A stretch of 26,784 nt of DNA from a virus (IMGVR_UViG_3300021139_001647:1-26784); one strand, 5' to 3'; numbered from the stretch's first letter, positions 6,608 through 14,776 are shown. The notes: generated by a model from the letters alone, not told the origin. Numbers and translations are program-made.

Positions 6608-7456
6608 TTAGTTGAACTCCTCAGCACATTCAATGAGTTGAGCACATCGTTTAGAAATAAGATAGTTTAGTATATTAGAATTCGTTTTCACGGACTCAAA
6701 GGTATTTATAATCTCCGTCTTCTTATCTTCAGGGATTTGAGATAGGTCGATCATTGTCCTATTTCTTAGGAAATTTTTATAGGTATCGGAATCCATAATA
6801 TTGGACAGGTTGTCCCATTGTTTGATCCATTCCTCGATCTTCTTTGATGTTAAAGGCTTCTGACGTATTCCATCGACAAAAGTATTATCTGCATTTAACA
6901 CATTTGGAACACCATCGCCTGAATCGCCTCTCAATACCTTTTCTTGTAAGGCACGAACAGGATCGGCTTCCTTCATGATTTGTTTCGTCATAGGCGAAAA
7001 TTGTTTCACATTCTTGTAACGATGCAGCTGGATAAAATCTTTATCCGAAGAGATGATCATGACAGGTTCGTTCTTTCCAAATTCTTGAGTTGATTCAACT
7101 AGAGTCGCAATCACATCATCAGCCTCAATTGTTTGGAGGTGAACGACTTTGTATGGTAAATTCTGAGAGATCTCATCTCGAACTAAACCAATGATTCGAA
7201 AGAACTCTTCCCAGTCCAAACCAGATTCTTCACGGTTCTTTTTGCGATTTGCTTTATACTGAGGATAAACTTTCTTTCTCCAGTTAGATCCACCATCACA
7301 AGCAAGTATCATTTTTCCATACTCATCACGGTACTTAACGTTATACATTCGAAGCGTATTCAGAATGAGATGACGTATAAACCCCTCGTTCACTTGAACG
7401 TTCTGAGAAGAAAATACACTTGATATGGCAACACCTGAATAGTCAACGATGATCAT
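6608..7456 (-). CDS. rnh: T4-type RNase H / 5'-3' exonuclease
   Basis: A 282-aa member of the FEN-1-like 5' nuclease family, matching T4 RNase H in length and motif order. Acidic metal-binding residues are visible at D5 (VDYSG), D54 (ACDGG), the EADDVIA block (D113, D114), SSDKDFIQL (D138, D140) and GDSGDGVPN (D178, D181). In T4 this enzyme removes lagging-strand RNA primers and some adjacent DNA. A basic helical-arch segment (YPQYKANRKKNREE) is present. A sigma70-like promoter (TTTACA, 17 nt, TAGTAT) lies just upstream, so rnh may head its own transcription unit. Confidence 0.9.
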   Translation of the reverse strand: MIIVDYSGVAISSVFSSQNVQVNEGFIRHLILNTLRMYNVKYRDEYGKMILACDGGSNWRKKVYPQYKANRKKNREESGLDWEEFFRIIGLVRDEISQNLPYKVVHLQTIEADDVIATLVESTQEFGKNEPVMIISSDKDFIQLHRYKNVKQFSPMTKQIMKEADPVRALQEKVLRGDSGDGVPNVLNADNTFVDGIRQKPLTSKKIEEWIKQWDNLSNIMDSDTYKNFLRNRTMIDLSQIPEDKKTEIINTFESVKTNSNILNYLISKRCAQLIECAEEFN

Positions 7457-7465
7457 GATTTAAGA

Positions 7466-7494
7466 ATACTATATTGGTATCCTTATAATGTAAA
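7466..7494 (-). promoter_or_regulatory. Sigma70-like promoter candidate before rnh
   Basis: On the minus strand TTTACA (7494-7489), a 17-nt spacer and TAGTAT (7471-7466) match the -35/-10 layout of an early host-type promoter. They lie in the 40-bp gap upstream of rnh. The predicted start is only a few bases before the ATG at 7456, so the message would be nearly leaderless. Confidence 0.4.
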
Positions 7495-7496
7495 TA

Positions 7497-7937
7497 CTAA
7501 AATTGGAGAGCCTTTAAGTGCTTTCTATTGATTCTTACCCAAATGAGATCGTTATAATAGTTTGAGTCCAGAATCGCTTTTCGAGTAATTTGTTCATATA
7601 ACTCATAGTATGAGCACTCACTCTTCGAGGAACATATGTGAAGTATGGTCCTTTCAAACTGTTCAGTACCAATAGTTTGCACATCTTCTTTTAAGACATT
7701 ATTGGATCCAAAATAGTCTTTCCAATCAGATTCAACGAAAGTTCTCTTTTTCTTTCCCTTGACTTTCTTGAATCCTTTGAAAAAAAAGAGTTTTTTTCCT
7801 ATATAAAGTTTTCCGGTTTGTTTATTTCGAATTAGATAGACAAACCCAATATCTTTCTTCGGATCTAGATCGGTAGGCTCAAAAGGCAAATTATTATAAT
7901 ACCACATAAAGTGGTATTTATTATGTCTCTTCTTCAT
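7497..7937 (-). CDS. GIY-YIG-like nuclease-fold protein
   Basis: A 146-aa protein with a GIY-YIG-type core: GFVYLIRN (31-38), then KLYIGKK (43-49). These are followed by a basic KGKKKRT stretch, WKDYFGSNN (72-80) and YYELYEQ, whose Glu fits the catalytic Glu of the fold. Homologs in T4-related phages are labelled Seg-like or GIY-YIG endonucleases but are conserved in place, which hints at a resident DNA-processing role rather than homing. The 5' end overlaps the preceding zinc-ribbon gene by 17 bp. Confidence 0.7.
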   Translation of the reverse strand: MKKRHNKYHFMWYYNNLPFEPTDLDPKKDIGFVYLIRNKQTGKLYIGKKLFFFKGFKKVKGKKKRTFVESDWKDYFGSNNVLKEDVQTIGTEQFERTILHICSSKSECSYYELYEQITRKAILDSNYYNDLIWVRINRKHLKALQF

Positions 7938-8130
7938 CTAAAATATCATCTGCGGAGTCAGCTTCATGACTTCCGCAGAATGGACAATACTCTGGATAAT
8001 TATCATAGTCAGTGTCGCTATCTCCGTTCTCACTCTCTTCGGGCCACTCGATGGGATCATCGGATACACGAAAAGCGACTACGTAGATAGCGCCACAACA
8101 TGAACATTCTTTATCGAGCTTCTGAATCAT
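7921..8130 (-). CDS. Small acidic zinc-ribbon protein
   Basis: A 69-aa protein with two CxxC knuckles (C9/C12 in CSCCG and C49/C52 in CPFCG) separated by a very acidic loop (WPEESENGDSDTDYD), and an acidic tail. It is a likely zinc-binding ribbon of unknown role. The start overlaps the nrdA stop (ATGA), so it is translationally coupled to nrdA. That makes a role beside the reductase conceivable, though unproven. Confidence 0.65.
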   Translation of the reverse strand: MIQKLDKECSCCGAIYVVAFRVSDDPIEWPEESENGDSDTDYDNYPEYCPFCGSHEADSADDILDEEET

Positions 8131-9785
8131 GCTTCACAAGAGACGCAGTTGAGTAGATTCCTACTTAACTCTTGGGCAGGATGAGTTCCACGCTGATAGT
8201 ACAGAGTTTTGATTCCTTGCTCCCAGGCAAAGATCAAGAGTTGATTGACTTCCTTTGGCGGAGTCTTTGGGTGAACCATCATATTAATGGATTGACCCTG
8301 ATCGATAAACTTCTGACGAGCCGCAGCTTGAATAATGATCTCTTTCTGCGATAATTCACCGAAGGTCTTGAAGACTTCTTTCTCGGCGTCCGTCAAGAAT
8401 TTCAAGTGCTGAACAGAACCACCATGAACAAGGATTGTTTTCCATGTATCATCATCGTTCTTGTCATACTTCTTGAGTACTTCCTTGAGGTATGGATTCT
8501 TATAAGTGAATGAACCTTTTGCAAGCTTCTTTACAAAGTAGTTTGAATTTAATGGTTCGATGCTTGGAGAAACTTGACCTAGGATAAAGCTTGAGGAGGT
8601 TGTAGGAGCAACTGCAAGAGTAGTTACATTACGCCTTCCTGTTCCTTTTAAGAACTCTGGTTCACCTAGCTTTATTGCTAGCTCTTCGGTTGCTTTATCA
8701 GCCCGTTCACGAATTGTTTTCCAGATACTTGTGTTCAAGAGTTTAGCCTCAAATGATTCAAAGCCAATGCTCTTGGATTGAAGAAGCGAATGCCAACCTA
8801 GAACACCTAGACCTAGTGCTCTCTGGTTTTTGGCGAAGTTATGTGGGTGATCCATGAACTTCATTCCCTCAGTCTTACGAACGAATTCTTCATTCACAGA
8901 ATCAAGGAAATAGATCATCGTCTCAACTGCATCAGTCTCTTTAATTTCGTCCCAATGAAGTAGATTTAATGAAGAAAGAACACAAACAAAGCTTTCGGTC
9001 TCATTTGAACTGAGCATGATCTCAGAACAAAGATTACTTGCATTGATCTTACGTCCTTTGTCTTTATAGACTTTAGGCGCAGCCTTATTTACGTTATCAG
9101 TAAAGAATATGTAAGGATAGCCAGTTTCAAAACGTTTCTGAATCACTTTACCCCAGATCGCACGCTTATCTTTATCACCGTCTAACATAGCCTTCATCCA
9201 TTTGTCAGTGATGGTGATACCGATACTCATGTTTTGAATCGCATGACCGTCGCTTCGAATCTGCAAGAATTCTAATACGTCTGGGTGTTCGATTGGTAAG
9301 TATGCGGCAAATGAACCACGACGAGCTGATCCTTGAGAGATCACGTCTGCAATCGTATCGAATAACTCCATGAAATGAACTGGTCCAGACGATTCACCTC
9401 CAACTGAGATAGCGGTACCTCTGGCACGAAGATCTCCAAAGTATCCAGAAGTTCCACCGCCGTGTTTGGACATGATTCCAACTTCAGCTGCTTTGTATAG
9501 AATATCTTCCATTCTATCGGAGATATGAGAATTGAAACAAGAGACGGGTAAGCCTCTCTTGTTTCCAAAGTTGGTCCAGACTGGAGTTGCAAGTGAGTAG
9601 AAGCCGCGAGACATATAGTCCTCAAACTTCTTTGCGAATCCTTCTATTCCTAGAATCTTTTCTGCGTTCTGAGCTATCTGATGAATTCTTTTCTCAGGAG
9701 TGACTCCTTCTTCTAAGTATCCTCGCTCTAAATAGAGTCTTGAATGATTGTTAAGCCAATAGTATTTCTCTGTATTTGTCGACAT
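8127..9785 (-). CDS. nrdA: Class I ribonucleotide reductase large subunit (short form, no ATP-cone)
   Basis: Catalytic subunit of class I ribonucleotide reductase, reducing NDPs to dNDPs, 552 aa. All key residues are visible: C83 (VSCFN) and C268 (FVCVLSS) form the redox pair. N251, C253 and E255 sit in NLCSEI, Y529-Y530 in LYYQRG carry the radical path, and C547/C550 in the C-terminal NCVSCEA reload the site. The protein begins directly with the catalytic helical region and lacks the N-terminal ATP-cone (about 100 aa) of E. coli or T4 NrdA, so activity control by dATP through that domain should be missing. The specificity loop GGGTSGYFGDLRARG is present. The upstream neighbour is nrdB (8-bp gap). 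Confidence 0.95.
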   Translation of the reverse strand: MSTNTEKYYWLNNHSRLYLERGYLEEGVTPEKRIHQIAQNAEKILGIEGFAKKFEDYMSRGFYSLATPVWTNFGNKRGLPVSCFNSHISDRMEDILYKAAEVGIMSKHGGGTSGYFGDLRARGTAISVGGESSGPVHFMELFDTIADVISQGSARRGSFAAYLPIEHPDVLEFLQIRSDGHAIQNMSIGITITDKWMKAMLDGDKDKRAIWGKVIQKRFETGYPYIFFTDNVNKAAPKVYKDKGRKINASNLCSEIMLSSNETESFVCVLSSLNLLHWDEIKETDAVETMIYFLDSVNEEFVRKTEGMKFMDHPHNFAKNQRALGLGVLGWHSLLQSKSIGFESFEAKLLNTSIWKTIRERADKATEELAIKLGEPEFLKGTGRRNVTTLAVAPTTSSSFILGQVSPSIEPLNSNYFVKKLAKGSFTYKNPYLKEVLKKYDKNDDDTWKTILVHGGSVQHLKFLTDAEKEVFKTFGELSQKEIIIQAAARQKFIDQGQSINMMVHPKTPPKEVNQLLIFAWEQGIKTLYYQRGTHPAQELSRNLLNCVSCEA

Positions 9786-9793
9786 TACGTGTA

Positions 9794-10765
9794 TTAAAAT
9801 AAATCTGTTTCTGCAAAGCTCTGGGACTTCTTGGAATATTCGATTGGACGGCTATGGAAGAAATCGGTCATATTGTTACCGAGTATCTGTTCATCGAACC
9901 ATGTCGTCTTCTTGATCATCTCTGGATCTACATCAAAGATCTTACGGTATCCAATTTGGACAAGGGAATCATTCATACGATTCATGATGAATTGATTCAA
10001 TAGCTCAGAGTTTAGCTTCTCTGCGCCGTATCCATTCACGATCCATTCAATGATTTTACCCTCGTACTTGATGGCTTCTTTTGCTTCTGAAAGAATCTTA
10101 TCCTCAAGCTCTTGATCGAAGATCTCTGGGTGTTCTTCACGAATCACATTCACGATCTTGATGCCAATCATTGCATGAAGGTTCTCTTCACGTGAGGTGT
10201 ACTCAACTTGCTTATTGGTATCCTTTAACAAATTCTTATAACGACCAAAGTACCCAATTGTGTAAAATTGAGAGAACAATGCAATATTCTCGACGAAGAG
10301 AGTAAAAAGGATCAGGCTATAAACGAATTGCTTCTTATTGTCTGTATGAAAATGATGCAGGTATTTGCGTAAGTAATTGACGCGTCCACGAATGATAGGT
10401 AATTCAAGGATCTTATCAAAGGAATCTGAGATACCTAGAACCTCAAGTAGGCGCTCATAGGCATCTCCATGAATTACCTCCGAATTGGCCATCACGTATC
10501 CTAGGTCATTGATCGTTGGATGAGGTAGGTTCTCTCCAAGTTTTGCCCAGAACTTCTTTACAGAAATTTCGAGTTGACCAATTGTGGATAGTGCGCGAAC
10601 AATGATTTCTTTTTCTTGTTCGGTTAAAGATACGCGAAAGTCCTGATTATCGCTCTGGAAATTAAATTCCCTATGAGTCCAGAAGCCATTTTGCATGGCC
10701 TCGATATATTCTTGTGTCCACGGATAGTGGTCAGGTTTACGAGATATCTGTTCTTCGAAGATCAT
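9794..10765 (-). CDS. nrdB: Class I ribonucleotide reductase small (radical) subunit
   Basis: Radical-generating subunit, 323 aa. The dimetal ligands visible are E96 and H99 (SEVIHGDAY), E159 (FVENIA), and E194 with H197 (EENLH). Y103 sits at the radical-tyrosine position, so a Tyr-radical enzyme is expected. The first ligand appears to be Glu (E66, GQLEISV) where E. coli and T4 have Asp. The spacing to E96 is 30 rather than 31 residues. The C-terminal tail ETDLF would dock into NrdA. It is the first gene after the late-operon terminator, and promoter-like sequences lie upstream, so nrdB-nrdA is probably an early or middle unit. Confidence 0.95.
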   Translation of the reverse strand: MIFEEQISRKPDHYPWTQEYIEAMQNGFWTHREFNFQSDNQDFRVSLTEQEKEIIVRALSTIGQLEISVKKFWAKLGENLPHPTINDLGYVMANSEVIHGDAYERLLEVLGISDSFDKILELPIIRGRVNYLRKYLHHFHTDNKKQFVYSLILFTLFVENIALFSQFYTIGYFGRYKNLLKDTNKQVEYTSREENLHAMIGIKIVNVIREEHPEIFDQELEDKILSEAKEAIKYEGKIIEWIVNGYGAEKLNSELLNQFIMNRMNDSLVQIGYRKIFDVDPEMIKKTTWFDEQILGNNMTDFFHSRPIEYSKKSQSFAETDLF

Positions 10766-10916
10766 AGTAGGATGTTTAAAAGATTGACATTAATTAAAGT
10801 ATCAAAAGAGATACTCTATCAAGCTTCCTGCAAGTGTACACTCTAAAAATTAGAATGGTTGCAGTATCCTATCTATAACGAATTATTTTTCCAGAAGGAA
10901 AAATTTAAAACTATTT
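10766..10916 (-). promoter_or_regulatory. Intergenic control region upstream of nrdB
   Basis: This is a 151-bp gene-free segment. Nearest nrdB, TTGATA (10822-10817), 18 nt and TTTAAT (10798-10793) form a sigma70-like promoter candidate. Within the spacer AGTATC and GATACT (10798-10803 and 10810-10815) are a 6-bp inverted repeat. AGTGTACACT (10833-10842) is a perfect 10-bp palindrome that could be an operator. A hairpin (10885-10904) lies next to the upstream gene. No open frame of note exists here. Confidence 0.4.
10885..10904 (-). terminator. Candidate terminator at the end of the late head operon
   Basis: ATTTTTCC and GGAAAAAT form a perfect 8-bp stem with a 4-nt loop (TTCT on the minus strand), 12 bp past the stop at 10917. 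The following minus-strand sequence (AATAATTCG) is only moderately T-rich. The hairpin is symmetric, but only minus-strand genes flank it. Its position between the head genes and nrdB supports a terminator role. Confidence 0.45.
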
Positions 10917-11297
10917 TTACATCCCGTCAACAGACCTGCGGCGTATCGCCCTCATTGCACCTGTGGTAGAATCCTTTAATACCACTACATGCTTCCGGTA
11001 TCGAGTTGCATAGTCATATATGGCTTTATGCTTCTCGTTGTTCATATCCAGATTGCGTGCCCATCTCTCAAATTTCATTCTTCCTGTCTGAAACTTCTTG
11101 AATAGCTCAGGTTCTACCTCAAAAGACTTGTACTTACGGCGCATGAGACCACCTGAATTTGGCGGCATAGCCATTGTCGAGCTATCTCCAGTTACATTTG
11201 CTGCAACTGAGCCAGTTCCGCCTGAAGCCCCAGCAGCACCTCCGGCACCACCTGCTCCGCCTCCGTCTTCTGTGAATGTTTTAAATGATTTGATCAT
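10917..11297 (-). CDS. Gly-rich head-region protein with capsid-targeting-like N-terminus
   Basis: A 126-aa protein starting MIKSFKTFTE-D, which resembles the T4 capsid-targeting sequence of internal proteins (MKTYQEFIAE, cut after Glu by the prohead protease). Next comes a Gly/Ala/Ser linker (residues 12-47), then a basic, probably helical C-terminal domain (FEVEPELFKKFQTGRMKFERW, then Arg-rich RAIRRRSVDGM). It may be packaged in the head or bound to DNA. It is the last gene of the late operon, coupled to the previous gene by ATGA, and followed by the candidate terminator. The leader match is by eye and cleavage is inferred. Confidence 0.65.
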   Translation of the reverse strand: MIKSFKTFTEDGGGAGGAGGAAGASGGTGSVAANVTGDSSTMAMPPNSGGLMRRKYKSFEVEPELFKKFQTGRMKFERWARNLDMNNEKHKAIYDYATRYRKHVVVLKDSTTGAMRAIRRRSVDGM

Positions 11298-11881
11298 CGA
11301 GTTATGTCTTCGGTTGAGATACAGATCATCTGTTGAGTTTCACTGTGTTTTACTTTAAAAACTGGTACACCTAGAACATATCCAGCAGGCGTGACTGCTT
11401 CTGTGACATGAATACGTGAATGAGGATAAGCTCTAAATTCTGCGTTACTTACAATTGGACAATGAGAAGTGAGACTATATGTTCCAGGTTGGAGTTGTCC
11501 TTTTTCATTCAAGAACCAAGTGTTCTCATTCAGAGACATATCAACCTTTACATCCAACTTCTCAAATACTTTTTGAATGCCTTTATCAGTCATTCCTGTC
11601 TGTTCCTTAATAAGATATAAGGCAGCTGCATATGATGCAAGACGAGTTCTTCCAAGAGGTAACTTATTCAAGAGTCTCTTGATGTTGAAGACAAGACGAT
11701 TGAAAACACTATACGCGTCTCTTTCCTGAGGCGTCTTTAACTCTGAAGCTTTCTTGAGTAGATTTCCATCTTTATCGACGATCTTAAGCTTATACGCGTC
11801 AGTGTTTTCCCATGGAGTCACTAAGAGTTTTAGGAACTTATAGGTATAAACTACATCTGCTGCTTGGCCAATGATGTTCAT
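11294..11881 (-). CDS. Conserved head-region protein of T4-related phages
   Basis: A 195-aa protein beginning MNIIGQAADVVYTYKFLKLL. It has a conserved VTPWENTDAYKLKIVDKDG stretch, a basic helical middle (FNRLVFNIKRLLNKLPLGRTR) and a C-terminal beta-rich part (PAGYVLGVPVFKVKH). I recall this overall pattern from proteins encoded beside head and core genes of T4-related phages, but no function is assigned. It shares ATGA overlaps with both neighbours. There is no signal peptide or clear membrane span. It is likely a virion or assembly protein, judged from operon position. Confidence 0.6.
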   Translation of the reverse strand: MNIIGQAADVVYTYKFLKLLVTPWENTDAYKLKIVDKDGNLLKKASELKTPQERDAYSVFNRLVFNIKRLLNKLPLGRTRLASYAAALYLIKEQTGMTDKGIQKVFEKLDVKVDMSLNENTWFLNEKGQLQPGTYSLTSHCPIVSNAEFRAYPHSRIHVTEAVTPAGYVLGVPVFKVKHSETQQMICISTEDITR

Positions 11882-12246
11882 ATCTTTCGAAGTATTTCTG
11901 CTATTTTAAGATCTACTGGTATTTCTACTTTTTCTGTTTCTGATAGGTAATCTAAGTATATGAGGAAGGTTTTAACTGAGGGCCAGAGCTCTGGTTCGAT
12001 CTTGAAGAAGATCATCTTGTTTGCCGCTGGGATTCCAAATACATTATAGAGAACAATAAGGTGGTTAAGGACTAGTCTTTCTTGAATCTCTCCAGATTGT
12101 TTGTATCTCCGGAGTAAGCGTTTGATATATTTAATTCTTGCAAGATCTGAATAGAACTCTGCGACATCTATACATTGAGGATTGTTATAGTGTTTCGAGG
12201 CGAAGATCAAGAAATTCTCATCATTTAATTCATCGAATACTTTCAT
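11878..12246 (-). CDS. Conserved phage protein (all-helical)
   Basis: A 122-aa, probably all-alpha protein: MKVFDELNDENFLIFASKHYNNPQ, then DLARIKYIKRLLRRY, ERLVLNHLIVLYNVFG and a C-terminal KIEPELWPSVKTFLIYLDYL. I recognise it as a family conserved in T4-related phages with no known biochemical role. It is coupled to the next gene by ATGA. Upstream, AATAAATA (minus strand, 12265-12258) lies 11 nt before the ATG and is one base off the late-promoter octamer, so an internal late start is possible. Confidence 0.65.
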   Translation of the reverse strand: MKVFDELNDENFLIFASKHYNNPQCIDVAEFYSDLARIKYIKRLLRRYKQSGEIQERLVLNHLIVLYNVFGIPAANKMIFFKIEPELWPSVKTFLIYLDYLSETEKVEIPVDLKIAEILRKI

Positions 12247-12263
12247 AATATAGAAACTATTTA

Positions 12264-12536
12264 TTAGGTAGTTTCAGAGGGCGGTACCGGTCCATCCTTT
12301 TTTGAACAAGAACAGATCTGATCATAATCCACCATGGTCAATACACCACGATCCTTTATTTTAATGATGTTTTCTACAAGCTCGTGAAGTTCGACATCAG
12401 TCTTGATATCTTCTCTCGCCGCTTCAAGAATACGAATCAGCAATGGTACGTTAAGGGATATGACATCCCCTAACGATTCATTTGCACAATCGTATTCAAC
12501 AAGCATCTGACGATAAGCATCGAATTGATTACTCAT
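12264..12536 (-). CDS. Small helical hypothetical protein
   Basis: A 90-aa protein of unknown function, mostly helical and acidic (SLNVPLLIRILEAAREDIKTDVELHELVENIIKI). It has a short Cys-containing segment (CSCSKK) and a Pro-rich end. It overlaps the previous gene by ATGA. The late-operon context suggests a virion or assembly role. No motif identifies it. Confidence 0.6.
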   Translation of the reverse strand: MSNQFDAYRQMLVEYDCANESLGDVISLNVPLLIRILEAAREDIKTDVELHELVENIIKIKDRGVLTMVDYDQICSCSKKDGPVPPSETT

Positions 12537-12832
12537 TTAAGATTCCTATCTTTACAGATCTTACGAACAAGTGACTGTTTGTTGTCCTTCTTTGTGACCT
12601 TAAGATTTAATAACTCAGCAATCTCGACAAGATCTTTCTTCTTCAGCTTCTTGACTGATTCCTTTGTAAGAATCAGTTCTTCTTCCTCAAAGAAATCGTC
12701 TGAACCAGTACTCTCTATTGGATTTTCTGGTTCAAACTCTTCTCTTGATAATTCAGAAAGATAGCTTTTCTCCTGTTTATGATAACCGAGAAAGCTACTG
12801 ATTGCAGATAAGATCTTTTCGAGTGCGTTCAT
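12533..12832 (-). CDS. Small protein with SAP/Rho-N-like C-terminus
   Basis: A 99-aa protein. After an N-terminal helix (ALEKILSAISSFLGYHKQ) comes an acidic linker (SREEFEPENPIESTGSDDFFEEEEL). A C-terminal helix-loop-helix follows (SVKKLKKKDLVEIAELLNL, then KQSLVRKICKDRNL), which looks like a SAP or Rho-N-type nucleic-acid-binding motif (the pattern LKKxDLxEIAxxLxL...KxxLVxxI). DNA binding inside the head would fit its place between head proteins, but this rests on the motif alone. Starts at the ATG at 12832. Confidence 0.6.
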   Translation of the reverse strand: MNALEKILSAISSFLGYHKQEKSYLSELSREEFEPENPIESTGSDDFFEEEELILTKESVKKLKKKDLVEIAELLNLKVTKKDNKQSLVRKICKDRNLK

Positions 12833-12856
12833 TATTATTATTACGCTTTTTTGCGT

Positions 12857-14776
12857 TTACCTGCCATTGATATAGCCTTCATCCATTTCAGTAGATTCAT
12901 CAGTCTTTGTTGTGTATCCTTTAAAGATTTCTGGATGAAGATCTTCTACAGGAGGGCTTCCATATCTACTTGCCTGTTGATTGTAGTAGTGGTGCATGTG
13001 TACAGCTTTTGCTACAGCGTGTCTTGGTCCAGAATAACTTACAGCGTGATCTGGATCTCCTTCATGACGGTGAACTTTTACTTCAGGATGACGCACTTTA
13101 TACTCGGCTTTATGGCCCCCAAAGTCATCGGAATGAAATCCATGGTTGTCGATTGCTCTACTATGAACATGGTCATCATGTTTTGGCTTAGGAGTAGGCT
13201 TTGTCGCATGCTCGTGATCTGAAACATAACCGCCATGCCAATCTGGGTCATCGCCTTCTTCGTCTTCTTCATCTTCTTTTAAGGTTGATTCCTTTAACTT
13301 TGGAATCACTGCATCTTCTGGTTTAGCTGCTGGCAAATCTGATTGCTTTAAAGCATCTGCGCCATCTTGAGCTGCACCAACTTCAGCCGAATCATCGACG
13401 TTTACGTTTTTAACATGGGCATCACGCATCTTCTGCGTTGTTGGATCCATTACTTCTGGACCTGCAACGGCATTGTCTGGACCACCGTCTTTCTTTGGAT
13501 TATCGGCGACTGGGAATGCATTGGTCGATTCGTTAACAGAAACCTTTTGCATTTGAGCATATGCTTCAGCTACACTCAAAAGATTCTTTGTGCTGTTAAC
13601 TTGAACTGATTCTTTTTGAGCAGAATAGTATGCTCCAAGAGCCATTTTCTGGCGCATTTCTTTGGATTTACCAGCAAACTTTGGGTTCTTGCTGTGAACG
13701 AAATCGTGGATCCATTTTGATGCTGGATCACTTGGATTGAGTACTTCATCTAAATGCTTCTCTTCTTCCCAAGCATCTTGAGTTGATTCATTTTCGACTG
13801 GGAACTTTTCACCGCCAACTTCAAAAGAAGTTTTTCCAGCAGCTTGTGCTTGCTGTTTCTTGAGATGGAAAGTACCTACGTTCTCGTCTTCTTGTTTAGC
13901 TTCTTCAGTCGTATAAAGTCCTTCCTCTAAAGCTTTTGCATGATGTTCTTTTGCTTTTGTAGCATGATGTGCAGCAAGAGTATCATTAAGTCCTTGAGCG
14001 TATCTTTGAATTCTTCTGTGAGCATTTTCTACATCGCCATGTTCGTCACGTCCCATTGCTTTTTTAGAAGCTTCATTTGCATGATGAGAAGCCATGTTTA
14101 AGTGATGATCACTCATTTTTAAATGATGTTTGTTATGGATATCACTATTAGCATTAACTGCAGCATGTTTATGAGATGAATGCGCATTTAAATGATTTAT
14201 AGAAGCATCTATATGAGAGTGCGTTTTTGAATCTGGATGATGATCAGCATGACCTGTACTTGCATTAGCTCTCTGAGTATCTAAATTTGCCTGCTTTGAT
14301 TCTGTATTTTCTTCATCCATCATTTTTTCATTATAAGCTTCTTCGGCCATTGCTGGGAGCATCATGCTTGCAGCTGAATCTTGTGTTTCTTTGTCGTCTT
14401 TATTTGCGACTTGGATCTTCTTTGAGAGATCTACATTAGCTGGTTCATTTCCAGCGTCACAGCAAGCTTCTTCTTGTTGTGTAGGAGCTGGTTTCATTGG
14501 CTCGTTATAAGCTGCAGCGATTGACTTTGCTTGCATCTCTTTTTCATTTCCAAGTTCAGGAAATACTGCTTCTTTGATCTTATATTGCTTACCTTCGAAA
14601 GTAGCGATAGAAGTATTATTTGCACGAGCTTCGAAGATTGCTTTCGTGAAAGCTTCTACCTGTTCGTTCTTAATGGATGCTGGGACCCATTTAGGACGGT
14701 TTGTGTTTGTTGCTGGTGCTTGCATTGAGCGGTAAGACTCTGCAAGAGATTGAGCTGAGCTTGTTTGTTTTTCCAT
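12857..14776 (-). CDS. Large His/Ala-rich modular virion-region protein
   Basis: A 639-aa, low-complexity, probably mostly helical and disordered protein. In order: an AESYRSM motif (12-18); an AF-x2-AI...FEGKQYKIKE module (42-69); a His/Ala-rich helical repeat zone (about 175-285, with HHLKMSDHHLNMASHHAN); a second GKTSFEVGGEKFPVE copy of the FxGKxYxV module (314-328); a WIHDFVHSKNPKFAGKSK...MALGAYY module (355-384) found in many large-phage proteins; a second AEAYAQM (403-409); and an acidic then His-rich tail. Such proteins are candidates for prohead core or internal head proteins. The ATG at 14776 has a clear Shine-Dalgarno sequence (AAGGA). The function is unknown. Confidence 0.75.
   Translation of the reverse strand: MEKQTSSAQSLAESYRSMQAPATNTNRPKWVPASIKNEQVEAFTKAIFEARANNTSIATFEGKQYKIKEAVFPELGNEKEMQAKSIAAAYNEPMKPAPTQQEEACCDAGNEPANVDLSKKIQVANKDDKETQDSAASMMLPAMAEEAYNEKMMDEENTESKQANLDTQRANASTGHADHHPDSKTHSHIDASINHLNAHSSHKHAAVNANSDIHNKHHLKMSDHHLNMASHHANEASKKAMGRDEHGDVENAHRRIQRYAQGLNDTLAAHHATKAKEHHAKALEEGLYTTEEAKQEDENVGTFHLKKQQAQAAGKTSFEVGGEKFPVENESTQDAWEEEKHLDEVLNPSDPASKWIHDFVHSKNPKFAGKSKEMRQKMALGAYYSAQKESVQVNSTKNLLSVAEAYAQMQKVSVNESTNAFPVADNPKKDGGPDNAVAGPEVMDPTTQKMRDAHVKNVNVDDSAEVGAAQDGADALKQSDLPAAKPEDAVIPKLKESTLKEDEEDEEGDDPDWHGGYVSDHEHATKPTPKPKHDDHVHSRAIDNHGFHSDDFGGHKAEYKVRHPEVKVHRHEGDPDHAVSYSGPRHAVAKAVHMHHYYNQQASRYGSPPVEDLHPEIFKGYTTKTDESTEMDEGYINGR

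Noticed and set aside
8172-9625. Short open frames on either strand inside nrdA
   Set aside because: NrdA has its complete set of active-site residues in one frame over this region, so the others are shadows.
12843-12856. ACGC/GCGT hairpin with T6 loop as a terminator between the 99-aa and 639-aa genes
   Set aside because: The stem is only 4 bp, there is no suitable U-run, and it would split an otherwise continuous late operon.
13950-14280. Quasi-repeated ATGATG/CATGATG-rich DNA that could suggest a repeat array
   Set aside because: The pattern comes from His and Ala codons of a coding region; spacing is irregular and there are no constant repeats with unique spacers, so it is not CRISPR or a DNA-level tandem array.
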